The translations under genes were made by a program, and so were the position numbers. A model generated the notes under the pieces. That model did not search any database. It saw nothing but the letters and a program-made list of their open reading frames with translations, and was not told where the DNA came from. From positions 62,001 through 126,000 of the forward strand of contig DASZTS010000022.1 in NCBI GenBank assembly GCA_035547915.1: 64,000 bases of DNA. Reading direction: 5' to 3'. Each line of letters begins with the position of its first letter. Positions within the stretch are counted from its first letter, which is position 1. The stretch comes from DASSFG01 sp035547915. GTDB lineage: Bacteria; Planctomycetota; Planctomycetia; Pirellulales; JAICIG01. Shown piece by piece: positions 7,977 to 17,804 of the stretch.

Positions 7977-10900
7977 TTGTTCTCGCGCTTTTTCATCCAC
8001 CGACCGATCTTCGCCTCGGTGATGTCGATCATGATCACGCTGGCAGGCGGCGTGGCGCTGTTCGCGCTGCCCATCGCCCAGTATCCCGACATCACCCCGC
8101 CCACGGTAGAAATCTCGGCGGTCTATCCGGGCGCTAACGCCCAGGTTGTGGCCGATACGGTGGCCGCACCGATCGAGCAGCAGGTGAACGGCGTCGAGCG
8201 GATGCTCTATATGTCGTCGCAGTGCACCAACGACGGCACATACACCTGCACGGTGACGTTCAAGCACGGCGTCGACCTGAACATGGCGCAAGTGCTCGTG
8301 CAAAACCGCGTGGCACTCGCCCAGCCGATCCTGCCCAGCCTCGTGCAGCGGCGCGGCGTGGTGGTGAAGAAGAAGTCGCCCAGCGTGCTCATGATCGTTA
8401 ATTTGTTTTCGCCCGATAACACGCGAGACAACCTCTATCTGAGCAACTACGCCACCATTCAGCTCAAGGACGAGCTCTCGCGGCTCAACGGCGTGGGCGA
8501 CATCACCTACATCGGGCAGCGCGATTACAGCATGCGGCTCTGGCTCGATCCCGACAAGATGGCCTACCGCGGCTTGACGACGGCCGATGTCGTGCGGGCC
8601 ATCGAGCAACAGAATACGCAGGTGGCCGCCGGCCAGATCGGCCAACCGCCGATCGACACGGGACAGGTCTACCAATTCACCATGACCACGATGGGCCGGC
8701 TCGTCGATGTCGAGCAGTTTGCCGACATGATCCTCAAGAACGACGGCGAAGGTCGCTTCGTGCGGCTGCGCGACGTGGCCAGCATCGAGTTGGGGGCGTT
8801 GGTCTACAACCAGACCTGCACGCTCGACGGGCAGCCTTCGGTCGCGCTGTCGATCTACCAATTGCCGGGCTCCAACGCTCTCGATGTGGCCGAGCAGGTG
8901 CGAGAAAAGATGGCAGAGCTGAAGCTCCGCTTTCCCGACGGTGTCGACTATGCCATCGTCTACGACACGACGCCCTTCATCGAAGAATCGATCAACGAGG
9001 TCTTTAAGACGTTGCGCGATGCCGTGGCGCTCGTGGCCGTCGTCGTGCTGCTCTTCCTACAGAATTGGCGCTCGGCCATAATTCCGCTCGTGGCCGTGCC
9101 GGTGGCGGTGGTCGGCACGTTCGCGGTGATGGCCGGCATGGGTTTCAGCCTCAACAATCTGACCCTCTTCGGGCTTGTGCTGGCCATCGGTATCGTCGTC
9201 GACGATGCCATCGTGGTGGTCGAAGCGGTGGAACACCATATCGAGCATGGGCTGTCGCCGCGCGATGCCACGCTCAAAGCCATGGAGCAGGTCTCCGGGC
9301 CGGTGATTGCCGTGGGCCTGGTGCTCAGCGCGGTCTTCATCCCTTGCGCCTTCATCAGCGGTATTACCGGGCAATTCTTCCGGCAGTTCGCCCTGACGAT
9401 CGCGGTCTCGACACTTATCTCGGCCTTCAACTCGCTGACGCTCAGCCCGGCGCTCACGGCGCTGCTGCTGCGGCCGCGCGAGAAGGGCGCCGCGCCGCCG
9501 CTACCTTTCTGGACGTTTCCTCTCGTGGCCGGCTGGGTCGGCTGGGCACTCGTGAGCCCTTGGTTGACCCGACAGCTCGAAGGCCACTCGCCACAACTTC
9601 TGGCCCAGTTGCAGGCAACCGGAACCTGGGCGGTGCCCGCGTTGTCCGCCGCGATCATCGGCGGCATCGGCTTGGCCGTGGGCGGCTGGTTGAACGCCAT
9701 GCTCGGCTGGATTTTCGGCACGTTCAATCGCGGCTTTAACCTGGCCACAGACGCCTATACGCGCGTGGTGGGTGGATTGTTGCGGATCAGTCTACTCGTG
9801 CTCGTGGTGTACGGCGGGCTCGTCGGATTGACCTATCACAGCTTCCTGATCGCTCCCAAGGGTTTCATACCCTCACAGGACAAAGGTTATCTGCTGGTCA
9901 ACGTGCAGTTACCCGACTCGTCCTCGGTGCAGCGCACGCAGCAGACGATGCGGCAGATCGAAAAAATCGCGGCCGAAGTGCCGGGTATTCACCACACGGT
10001 GGCCATCGCCGGACAATCGATCCTGCTCAACGCCAACGCGCCGAACTTCGGCGCGCTCTATGTGATGCTGGATGAGTTTCATCATCGCGTCAAAGGGGGC
10101 TTGACCGGCGACGTCGTCGCCGCGCAGCTCCAACGCGAGCTGCAAGACGCCGTCCAGGACGGCCTGATCAATGTCTTCGGCGCGCCGCCGGTCGACGGGC
10201 TGGGCACGGCGGGCGGCTTCAAGATCGTGATTGAAGACCGCGGCGACACGGGGCCGGAATCGTTACAGGCCATTTCCGAGAAGATCGTGGCGGCGGGCAA
10301 CGACTCGAACGATCTCCAAGATCTGTTTTGCAGTTTCCGAGCCAACAGCCCGTGGCTCTATCTCGACATCGACCGTTCGGCCGCCAAGCGGATGGGGCTG
10401 AACATGGCCGACGTGTTCAACACACTTCAGGTCTATCTCGGCTCGCTCTATGTGAACGACTTCAACCGTTTCGGCCGCACGTGGCAGGTGAATGTGCAGG
10501 CCGCCGCTGAGTTTCGTAACCAGATCGAAGACCTCAAGCGGCTGAAGGTCCGCAACCTGTCGGGCAACATGGTGCCGCTCGCCGCCATCAGCGAGGTACG
10601 CGAGCAGAGCGGGCCCACGATGATCACGCGTTACAACCTCTATCGCGCGGCGCCGATCAATGGCAGCCCGGTGCCGGGTGTCAGCTCGGGCCAGGCGCTC
10701 GAACACATGCAGACCGTGGCGAGATCCGACCTGCCGCGCTCGATGCGGGCCGAGTGGACCGAACTGGCCCTATTGCAGTTGCAAACGGGCAACACGGCGA
10801 TGTTGGTCTTCCTGTTAGCGGTCGTGCTGGTGTTCTTGGTATTGGCCGCGCAATACGAAAGTTGGTCGCTCCCCTTGGCGGTGATTCTGGTGGTGCCGAT

Positions 10901-11318
10901 GTGCCTCCTCTGCTCGGTGGCGGCGGTGCTCATCGGCCGGCTCGACGTGAATATCTTCACGCAGATCGGTTTCGTGGTGCTGATCGGCCTGGCCTGCAAG
11001 AACGCGATCCTGATCGTCGAGTTTGCCAAGGCCCAGCGCGAGACTGGCTCCTCGCGCCGCGACGCCACGCTGGCGGCCTGCAAGCTGCGTTTGCGCCCCA
11101 TTGTCATGACCTCGCTGGCCTTCATCTTGGGCGTGGTGCCGCTGATGATCTCGCAAGGAGCCGGAGCCGAAATGCGCCGGACGCTCGGTACGGCCGTGTT
11201 CGGCGGTATGCTGGGCGTCACGCTCTTCGGCATCTTCCTGACGCCCGTCTTCTACTACGTGATCCAATGGTTCGCCGACCGTCGCGAACCGGCAACAGCC
11301 GGCGAAGGCGCGATGTAG
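7977..11318 (+). CDS. second RND multidrug efflux pump, HAE1 family
   Basis: A 1113-residue paralogue of the pump just upstream, starting at TTG 7977 with MFSRFFIHRPIFASVM. It has the same GIVVDDAIVVVEAVEHH proton-relay helix, the TM10 GLACKNAILIVEFAK motif, and the same spacer with added hydrophobic stretches around residue 515-570, so the two arose by tandem duplication. It lacks the long C-terminal tail of its partner. Two RND subunits with one adaptor recall MdtBC-type pumps that work as mixed trimers. Two separate homotrimers sharing the adaptor are equally possible. Confidence 0.95.
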   Translation: MFSRFFIHRPIFASVMSIMITLAGGVALFALPIAQYPDITPPTVEISAVYPGANAQVVADTVAAPIEQQVNGVERMLYMSSQCTNDGTYTCTVTFKHGVDLNMAQVLVQNRVALAQPILPSLVQRRGVVVKKKSPSVLMIVNLFSPDNTRDNLYLSNYATIQLKDELSRLNGVGDITYIGQRDYSMRLWLDPDKMAYRGLTTADVVRAIEQQNTQVAAGQIGQPPIDTGQVYQFTMTTMGRLVDVEQFADMILKNDGEGRFVRLRDVASIELGALVYNQTCTLDGQPSVALSIYQLPGSNALDVAEQVREKMAELKLRFPDGVDYAIVYDTTPFIEESINEVFKTLRDAVALVAVVVLLFLQNWRSAIIPLVAVPVAVVGTFAVMAGMGFSLNNLTLFGLVLAIGIVVDDAIVVVEAVEHHIEHGLSPRDATLKAMEQVSGPVIAVGLVLSAVFIPCAFISGITGQFFRQFALTIAVSTLISAFNSLTLSPALTALLLRPREKGAAPPLPFWTFPLVAGWVGWALVSPWLTRQLEGHSPQLLAQLQATGTWAVPALSAAIIGGIGLAVGGWLNAMLGWIFGTFNRGFNLATDAYTRVVGGLLRISLLVLVVYGGLVGLTYHSFLIAPKGFIPSQDKGYLLVNVQLPDSSSVQRTQQTMRQIEKIAAEVPGIHHTVAIAGQSILLNANAPNFGALYVMLDEFHHRVKGGLTGDVVAAQLQRELQDAVQDGLINVFGAPPVDGLGTAGGFKIVIEDRGDTGPESLQAISEKIVAAGNDSNDLQDLFCSFRANSPWLYLDIDRSAAKRMGLNMADVFNTLQVYLGSLYVNDFNRFGRTWQVNVQAAAEFRNQIEDLKRLKVRNLSGNMVPLAAISEVREQSGPTMITRYNLYRAAPINGSPVPGVSSGQALEHMQTVARSDLPRSMRAEWTELALLQLQTGNTAMLVFLLAVVLVFLVLAAQYESWSLPLAVILVVPMCLLCSVAAVLIGRLDVNIFTQIGFVVLIGLACKNAILIVEFAKAQRETGSSRRDATLAACKLRLRPIVMTSLAFILGVVPLMISQGAGAEMRRTLGTAVFGGMLGVTLFGIFLTPVFYYVIQWFADRREPATAGEGAM

Positions 11319-11455
11319 CCACCGCTTCGGACTGCCCTCGTGCGCAAACTCTTCTCGGTACGTTGATTGGCCGTCGCTTCATTTTTGACGCGGCCGCATC
11401 GTGAACTATGCTTCCTTTATCGCGGCGGGGTAGTTACCTCGTCTCGCGGGCATAG

Positions 11456-11494
11456 GCCGCCCACCGGGTGATCCCACGGGCGGCTTCTTCTTTT
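11456..11494 (+). terminator. intrinsic terminator after the efflux operon
   Basis: GCCGCCC (11456-11462) pairs perfectly with GGGCGGC (11478-11484), and an inner GGG-TGAT-CCC stem fills the loop. TTCTTCTTTT follows. It sits 137 bases after the second pump gene and before the response regulator. The rest of the 11319-11568 gap shows nothing else clear. Confidence 0.8.
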
Positions 11495-11568
11495 CGCCCG
11501 CCGTTGCCCGGCACGTCTTACGTGGCTCTTGCCCAACCTATCCACGCATCCGCGAGGTGATAATTTTC

Positions 11569-12273
11569 ATGGCGAAGCTACTTGTGGCCGACGGCGATTC
11601 CGATACGGCCGATGTTCTGGCCGATGCCCTGCGGTTGGCCGGGCACGACGCCCACGCCTGCTACTCCACCGGAGAATGCTTGGCTCTCGTCGACGACTTC
11701 GACGCCGCCCTTGTTTTCCTCGACGGGCTGACCGTGCGGCTAGCGACCAACGCGACCGTGATCGATGCCAGCCAACTCCCCAGGCCGGTCGATATGATCG
11801 CCATCATGCGGTTGATCCAGGGCGCATTTGACGCCAAGGCCCAACATTTGCACGCGCAGACGGCCAATATGGTGACCAACGAGCAACTGAATTCCGCCTG
11901 CCAACATTCGAACCCCGCCCATCGGCTGCGGGTCATGGTGGTGGAGGACGCCTGGGACGTTGCCCAATCGCTGGAGGCACTCGTCGAAGTATGGGGCCAC
12001 GATTGCCGGGTTTGTACAAGTGGGAATGAAGCGATCGCTCTGGCCCCGTACTTCCGGCCCAACGTGGTCCTGATCGACATCGGATTGCCCGACATGGACG
12101 GTTGGCAACTCGCTGGCCGGTTGGAGGGGAGTGCCCTGCTCGTGGCCGTAACCGCCCGCGGCGAAGACACCGACTTCCAGCGTTCACAGATCGCCGGCAT
12201 TCGCTACCACTTGGTCAAACCCGCCTTCCACAGCCAGCTCAAGCAGCTTTTGGATCGTGTTGCCCCCCAGTAG
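11569..12273 (+). CDS. response regulator with a degenerate and a complete receiver domain
   Basis: 234 residues from ATG 11569, preferred over GTG 11557 because GCGAGGTG lies about nine bases upstream of the ATG. The C-terminal half is a full receiver domain: acid pair E126-D127 (VMVVEDAWD), phospho-acceptor D170 in VVLIDIGLPDMDGW, and the conserved lysine K217 in LVKPAF. The N-terminal half begins like another receiver (KLLVADGDSDTADVLADALRLAGHDA, AALVFLDG) but lacks the later motifs. There is no DNA-binding or enzymatic output domain, so it probably acts by protein contact. No histidine kinase is adjacent. Confidence 0.85.
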   Translation: MAKLLVADGDSDTADVLADALRLAGHDAHACYSTGECLALVDDFDAALVFLDGLTVRLATNATVIDASQLPRPVDMIAIMRLIQGAFDAKAQHLHAQTANMVTNEQLNSACQHSNPAHRLRVMVVEDAWDVAQSLEALVEVWGHDCRVCTSGNEAIALAPYFRPNVVLIDIGLPDMDGWQLAGRLEGSALLVAVTARGEDTDFQRSQIAGIRYHLVKPAFHSQLKQLLDRVAPQ

Positions 12274-12303
12274 CACGATGCCCGGCCCGCTGGGTTACCT
12301 CGG

Positions 12304-14142
12304 TTGAACACCAACGGTATCCTGGGCGGTATGCTCCTCCACCTGACAGCCGTGCTCCTGGTGACCTGTTGCGCAGGCGGCGATTCTGAATCGCTGAGCA
12401 TCGATACTCCCATGCCGCCGCCGGCGTGGGCGTTGTTGGAGCGCGAGTTGCTGCGGGCCAACACGCGTGCTTGCGAAGAATTCTTCGCAAGGTACTTCGA
12501 CGATCGTGGCTATTTATTGTGCGTGGAACGCTGGGGTGGCGACGATGGGCCGGACGACGCGATCGAGAACGTCAACGATTGGCCACTGCTCCACGCGCTC
12601 GGCGCGCCCGACAGCATTCTTCAGCTTTACAAAAAGGCCTGGGAGGGGCACCTGCGCCAATACACCGAGGCACGCACCCGCGACGTCGAATTCGCCCGCG
12701 ACGGGATGTACTACAAAGAATTTCCCGTCATGTTCGACTGGCTTCACAACGGCGAAGGACTGACCGTCTTCAACCTGCAAGGTCTTTCCGACGCCGGCGA
12801 CATCCGCTTTCGGCAGCGCGTGCGACGCTATGCCGGCTTTTACACCGTGGAAGATACCGGGGCGGCGAATTACGACCCGGAACACAAAGTCATCCGCAGT
12901 CTGTTCAACGGCAGCCGCGGGCCGCTGCTGCGAAAGGCAACCGCCCTCGATTGGGCCGGTGACCCTATCGAGGTTGCTGGACGCTTCCGCCCCGGACACG
13001 GCGAGCGGAGCTATGCCGAGATGCTCGCCCACTTCCACGATTACACCGATATTCTTGGCGACCACCCCCAGAACCTGTTGGCGACGTCGCTGGCCCTGAA
13101 CGCCTACATGCTCGACCACGAGCCGGAATATCGTCGCTGGTTGCTCGAATACGTCGATGCCTGGGCCGATCGCGCGGCGGCAAATGGCGGCATCCTCCCC
13201 AGCAACATCGGCCGCGATGGAACGGTCGGCGGCGAGTGCGGTGGCCGTTGGTATGGCGGCGTGTACGGTTGGGGTTTCACGGTCATCGATCCGGTGACGC
13301 AGAAGGAGGTTCATCGCAATACGACGCGGCTGGCCATCACGGGCTTCGGCAATGCGTTGCTGCTGACGGGCGACCAGCGCTACGTCGATGTCTGGCGCCA
13401 ACAGATCGAAGCGGTTAACTCGCACGCGCGGGAGATCGATGGCCGCACCCTCTATCCGCGCATGCACGGTGATCGAGGATGGTACGCCTTCGAGTCCGAG
13501 AAATACTCGTATGGTGCCTTGCCGGTCTACTACTGGTCGATGGAGCGTGGCGATCGCGACCGTACGCCACCTTCGCCCTGGCTCGACTTTCTGGAAGGCA
13601 ATCGCCCAACCTTTCCTGTCGAAGCGTTCGAGCGCGATTTCGAGACCATTCGACGCAAGGTGGCCGGGCAGCGTGCCGACACAACCACGCCCGATACACG
13701 GTTGGCCGACGATCCGATGCAATTCAATCCGGCAACCGTGGAAACACTCGTCAACCTGGTGTTGGGCGGCCTGCATCCGGGCCACCAAGGTTCGCCGTTA
13801 CATTGCCGAGTCCGCTACTTCGATCCGATCCGCCGGCGTGCGGGACTACCCGACGACGTGGCGGCACTGGTCGAGAAGCTGACAGCCGATAGCACGGTCT
13901 TGACGCTGGTCAACATCAATCCGTCGGAGCCGCGCACGGTGATTGTGCAAGGTGGTGCGTATGGCGAACACGAGTTCCTCGACGCACAGTTCGCCGGCGG
14001 CAGCGTTGCCATCCATAACAATTGGTTCACGGTCACGATTGCTCCCGGTGCGGGCGGCCGCCTGACCATCGAGACGCGGCGTTATGCGAACCAACCGACG
14101 TTGACGCCGCCGTACGAGCGGCGAGCCAAGCCCGGCCAATAG
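12304..14142 (+). CDS. secreted protein of unknown function, probably a helical-toroid enzyme fold
   Basis: 612 residues from TTG 12304. ATG 12331 would remove nine residues and also leaves a signal peptide with lipobox-like LVTC. I do not recognise the family. The middle has repeated helical-hairpin patterns with aromatic and glycine-rich turns (LALNAYMLDHEPEYRRWLLEYVDAWADRAAANGG, ITGFGNALLLTGDQRYVDVWRQQIEAVN), as in (alpha/alpha)6 glycosidase-type toroids. The C-terminal part is beta-rich (VLTLVNINPSEPRTVIVQGGAYGEHEF), like an accessory sandwich domain. A polysaccharide-degrading or binding role is a guess, helped by the convergent beta-helix gene next door. Confidence 0.75.
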   Translation: MNTNGILGGMLLHLTAVLLVTCCAGGDSESLSIDTPMPPPAWALLERELLRANTRACEEFFARYFDDRGYLLCVERWGGDDGPDDAIENVNDWPLLHALGAPDSILQLYKKAWEGHLRQYTEARTRDVEFARDGMYYKEFPVMFDWLHNGEGLTVFNLQGLSDAGDIRFRQRVRRYAGFYTVEDTGAANYDPEHKVIRSLFNGSRGPLLRKATALDWAGDPIEVAGRFRPGHGERSYAEMLAHFHDYTDILGDHPQNLLATSLALNAYMLDHEPEYRRWLLEYVDAWADRAAANGGILPSNIGRDGTVGGECGGRWYGGVYGWGFTVIDPVTQKEVHRNTTRLAITGFGNALLLTGDQRYVDVWRQQIEAVNSHAREIDGRTLYPRMHGDRGWYAFESEKYSYGALPVYYWSMERGDRDRTPPSPWLDFLEGNRPTFPVEAFERDFETIRRKVAGQRADTTTPDTRLADDPMQFNPATVETLVNLVLGGLHPGHQGSPLHCRVRYFDPIRRRAGLPDDVAALVEKLTADSTVLTLVNINPSEPRTVIVQGGAYGEHEFLDAQFAGGSVAIHNNWFTVTIAPGAGGRLTIETRRYANQPTLTPPYERRAKPGQ

Positions 14143-14186
14143 ACTCGTTCGGCAAACGGCCGATTGGCAACGTCGATGCAGTCTCG

Positions 14187-16235
14187 TCAAGGTCCGGCGG
14201 CTCGCGGGACATCGGTGCCGCGCAGCGGAAAGGTTCTCCCACCTCGCGGGCCGAACGCCCAGGCTTCCGCGAGTGACGGAATCGCGCCGATATCGGGCGC
14301 GACCCCCGCTTCGGGCCGTAGCGGGTCGTTCAATTCGGCAGGCAAGACGACACCCGTGCCAATCGCCGGGCTGCCGGGTTGCAGCCGGTAATCGTTCCGG
14401 GCGGTTACCGATCCATCGAACGCTACGAAGCGCGGGTCGGCAACGAGTGCATGTGCTTCCCACCCGCCGGGATGTTTCGCTGCGATCGCCTGCGAACCCT
14501 TCGACAATCGCACGCTTTCCAGAAATCGATCCGGCGGTACTGCGTCGCCGGCCGGGCACCAGTGCAAGTTGCCGTCCATCCGAATGTCATGTTCCTGAGG
14601 ATAGGCCGAGTCCGGATAGCGATTGAGGTAGACGAACAAGTTGTTGAGAACCGTTCGACGCGTACGCGGGTGCGTGGCGGTCCAAGTGCGCGCGGCGTAA
14701 CTGCCGCTCAGGCTCTCGGTGATGAAGGTGTTGTGGTAGAAGTGGAGGCTTTCGATACCCAGCAGTTCGTTGCCGTGTGCCAAGAAGCCGTGGCCCCGAA
14801 TAAAGTTGCCGTCCGGTTTCATCGGCGTCGGCCGGTTAAAGGGGACACCTTGCCGCTGGTCGGCAATGTTGCGGTAGATGTAGATATCGCCCGTCGGGCC
14901 GCCGCGATTATTGCAGGCGAACGCACTCAGAACGTCGCGAAGCAGGTTCTGGTAGATGTGAATATCGTCGCTGAAGTAATTCACGGGGCTGCTCAAATAG
15001 ATGCCGTCGTCCTGTATCCGCTCGACGACATTGTGGTGGAACCGGATCGCGCGCCCGCTCAGGTAAACGCCGTCATGTCCGTCGGTGAATTCGCAGTGGG
15101 CGATCTCCCAATCGTGATTGTGGGGATAATAGAACACCTCGAACTCGTAGCTGCCTTCCGTAACGACCAGTGCATGCGTGTTGAGCCGGGCAATGTTGCG
15201 CTGATTGGTTATGTCGGCGCCGGGCACGAACGGATCGTAAAACCGCGGCGTGTAGGTATAGAGACCGTTTTCATCGCGCCAGGCCCACGGAGGGATCATC
15301 CCGTGGATCGCCGAATCGATCATGCGAAACGGCCCCGTCGAGCGGGAACGCAGACCGTAGGTTCCCGCGAAAACGGTGACGTTGTCTATCTCCACGTCGA
15401 TGCCCATCTGTAACACGATGCAGTCGTGGCCGCCCCCGCGAAGTACGAGATCTTGAAAGCGAACATGCTTCGCCATGTCGATTTTCAGCGGCAGGGCCTT
15501 GAACGGCGCGATAACGAGCGGCAGCTTGCGCGGGTCGGTCTCGCCGCGATAGTTGCCGACCGGCGGGGCCTTTAGTTGCGTGTGAGCGAGCCGCACATGG
15601 ATGTGGCCGGAATCGCGGTCGTACCACAGGCCGGGGCCGCAGTACATCGGCAGAACCATCTGCTTCTTGTCCGGATCGTCGATCCACAATTCGTTGGTGG
15701 CGCGAAGGTCGGCTATGTGCCAGTAGGTTTGCAACCCGATGTGTGAATCGCCGAACAGACCCACGACATCGCGGATATTCTTGTAGACTCTGACCGAGCG
15801 GTATTCGCCAGGCGCGCCCCCTTCGACGGGCGTCCACGCATGCGCGGGATCATCGAAGAACTCGGCGAGACCGGCGTCGATGATAGCCCGCTCACCAGGA
15901 TAGGCCCGCACGGTGATCGGAGCGTCGGGCCGGCCGGCGACGGCACAGTAGATCTCCTCGCGGTAGATGCCTCCGCGCAGACAAAGGGTGTCGGCTGCTG
16001 TCAGCCGGCCGAGTGCGAAATTGATCGACCGCCACGGGGCGGCTTCGTCTCCGGCGGCGCCGTCGTCGCCGCGGACCGGATCCACGAAATAGATCGGCCC
16101 CTTTTCCAACGGGCGCTTCGCGACCTCGGGTAATGGCCGCAGAGGCGCATGAGAAGCGAACGACTCCTGTCCGACGACCTCTTTCGCCACGCCCACTAAG
16201 ACGACTACCGCCAGGAAGCATCTCAGTCTGGGCAT
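14187..16235 (-). CDS. secreted right-handed parallel beta-helix protein (DUF1565-like)
   Basis: 682 residues with a signal peptide ending near VVGQ (residue 23). The first block, IYFVDPVRGDDGAAGDEAAPW followed by INFALGRLTAADTLCLRGGIYRE, is the typical entry to DUF1565/pectate-lyase-like beta-helices. Repeated short strands follow with N- and H-rich turns (FQDLVLRGGGHDCI, DVEIDNVTVFAGTYGL, AIRFHHNVVERIQDDGIYL, DIHIYQNLLRDVLSAFACNNRGG). Such proteins are usually polysaccharide lyases, epimerases or surface binders. Catalytic residues cannot be assigned from sequence alone. It is convergent with the 12.3 kb gene and 88 bases downstream of the DUF1501 gene, whose strand it shares. Confidence 0.85.
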   Translation of the reverse strand: MPRLRCFLAVVVLVGVAKEVVGQESFASHAPLRPLPEVAKRPLEKGPIYFVDPVRGDDGAAGDEAAPWRSINFALGRLTAADTLCLRGGIYREEIYCAVAGRPDAPITVRAYPGERAIIDAGLAEFFDDPAHAWTPVEGGAPGEYRSVRVYKNIRDVVGLFGDSHIGLQTYWHIADLRATNELWIDDPDKKQMVLPMYCGPGLWYDRDSGHIHVRLAHTQLKAPPVGNYRGETDPRKLPLVIAPFKALPLKIDMAKHVRFQDLVLRGGGHDCIVLQMGIDVEIDNVTVFAGTYGLRSRSTGPFRMIDSAIHGMIPPWAWRDENGLYTYTPRFYDPFVPGADITNQRNIARLNTHALVVTEGSYEFEVFYYPHNHDWEIAHCEFTDGHDGVYLSGRAIRFHHNVVERIQDDGIYLSSPVNYFSDDIHIYQNLLRDVLSAFACNNRGGPTGDIYIYRNIADQRQGVPFNRPTPMKPDGNFIRGHGFLAHGNELLGIESLHFYHNTFITESLSGSYAARTWTATHPRTRRTVLNNLFVYLNRYPDSAYPQEHDIRMDGNLHWCPAGDAVPPDRFLESVRLSKGSQAIAAKHPGGWEAHALVADPRFVAFDGSVTARNDYRLQPGSPAIGTGVVLPAELNDPLRPEAGVAPDIGAIPSLAEAWAFGPRGGRTFPLRGTDVPRAAGP

Positions 16236-16323
16236 GAAATCCTCTCCGTTTGTTGGGCTCTCTGTTGTGAGCGTTCGCAGGGCGATCGGTTCACTTCGAA
16301 GAACCGTAAGTCATCGCTTGTGA

Positions 16324-17802
16324 CTACGCTAACAGATCGTGCAGCACGTGGCCATGAACGTCGGTGAGGCGCCGCTCGATGCCATTGTGATAAAAGCTGA
16401 GACGTTCGTGATCGAGCCCGAGAAGATGCAGGATCGTGGCGTGCAGATCGTAAATCGTGGCGACCTTCTCGATCGCCTTGTGGCCGAATTCGTCGGTGGC
16501 GCCGTAAGTGAACGGTGCTTTGACACCCGCCCCGGCCAACCAGACGGTGAAACCGTGTGGATTGTGGTCGCGGCCGCTGGCCCCTTTTTGAAACGTCGGC
16601 ATGCGGCCAAACTCCGTCACAAAGACGACCAGCGTATCGTCCAATAGGCCGCGCCGGCGAAGATCCTTCAAGAGGGCCGCGGCCGGTTGGTCGAGAATGG
16701 GCCCATGGACCGTGTATTGCTCGAGAAGCTTCTTGTGCCCATCCCAATTGCCGACGCCTTCGCCCATCGCATAGGCGCCGTTGAATAACTGCACGAACCG
16801 TACGCCGCGCTCCAATAGCCGGCAAGCGAGCAGACAGTTCCGGGCAAAGCCGGCTTTGGTGCGATTGACGTCGTTGACACCATAGTCGTCGAGCGTGGCC
16901 GCCGATTCTCCGTCGAGGCTGGCGACTTCGGGGGCCGCAAGTTGCATCTTCGCTGCCATCTCGTAGCTGGCGATGCGCGCGGCGAGTTCCGTGTCGTCGG
17001 CGTGCTCTGCCAGATGACGATCGTTCAACCGCTTCAAAAAATCGCGCGTGGCCCGCTCGGCAGGCTCGTCGATCGTGGCGGGTCGTGACAGGTTGGCGAT
17101 CGGTTTGTCGGCGTTGAAGGGCGTGCCTTGGAACATGGCCGGTAAGAACGCCGCATTCCAATGGTTCGGCCCCACCTGTGGCACGCCGCGCGGATCGGGA
17201 ATCGCCACGAACGCCGGCAGGTCGTCGCATTCCGAGCCCAGAGCGTATGTCGCCCAGCAGCCGATGCCCGGGAAGCCGTCCAGCGTAAAACCGGTGCTCA
17301 TCTGGTTTTCGCCAGGACCGTGCGTGTTCGATTTGGCGGTCAGCGAATGAACGAAGCACATCTCATCGGCCAACTCAGCCAGGTTGGGCAACAGATCGCT
17401 GACCATCTTGCCGCTCTCGCCGCGCGGCTTGAACGGCCACAGCGGTTTGACCAGATTGCCGTTTTCGCCTTGAAACGTTACCAGGTTTCCGCCCGGCAGC
17501 GGTGTGTCGTGACGGCGAATCAGCTCGGGCTTGTAGTCGAACGTGTCGACGTGGCTCAACGCTCCGGAACAGAAAATCATCACGACCCGCTTGGCCCGCG
17601 GCGCAAAGTGTGGTGGACGCGGAGCGGAAGGCCGCGATGGGTCAATCTGCGGCCGGAGCGGAGCTTGCCGAGCGGCGAGCGCGCCGCCTTTGGTCAGCAG
17701 GCTGGCGAGGGCGATGCCTCCCAATCCGTTCCCTGCGAATCGTAGGAACAGCCGCCGATCGAGCAACTGTCGACCAGCATGAGATAGGATCGGTTGCGAC
17801 AT
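16324..17802 (-). CDS. DUF1501 protein (sulfatase-like fold, Tat-type signal)
   Basis: 492 residues from ATG 17802. A TTG six bases earlier would overlap the upstream stop. The N-terminus DRRLFLRFAGNGLGGIALASLL is a twin-arginine-like signal. The body carries DUF1501 hallmarks: MIFCSGALSHVDTFDYKPEL, HSLTAKSNTHGPGENQMSTG, TEFGRMPTFQKGASGRDHNPHGFTVWLAGAGVK and ATDEFGHKA. The family is related to alkaline-phosphatase-like sulfatases and is greatly expanded in planctomycetes, where it sits beside DUF1549/DUF1553 proteins as here (two-base gap). Function is unproven, but co-export of the pair is likely. Confidence 0.93.
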   Translation of the reverse strand: MSQPILSHAGRQLLDRRLFLRFAGNGLGGIALASLLTKGGALAARQAPLRPQIDPSRPSAPRPPHFAPRAKRVVMIFCSGALSHVDTFDYKPELIRRHDTPLPGGNLVTFQGENGNLVKPLWPFKPRGESGKMVSDLLPNLAELADEMCFVHSLTAKSNTHGPGENQMSTGFTLDGFPGIGCWATYALGSECDDLPAFVAIPDPRGVPQVGPNHWNAAFLPAMFQGTPFNADKPIANLSRPATIDEPAERATRDFLKRLNDRHLAEHADDTELAARIASYEMAAKMQLAAPEVASLDGESAATLDDYGVNDVNRTKAGFARNCLLACRLLERGVRFVQLFNGAYAMGEGVGNWDGHKKLLEQYTVHGPILDQPAAALLKDLRRRGLLDDTLVVFVTEFGRMPTFQKGASGRDHNPHGFTVWLAGAGVKAPFTYGATDEFGHKAIEKVATIYDLHATILHLLGLDHERLSFYHNGIERRLTDVHGHVLHDLLA

Positions 17803-17804
17803 CG

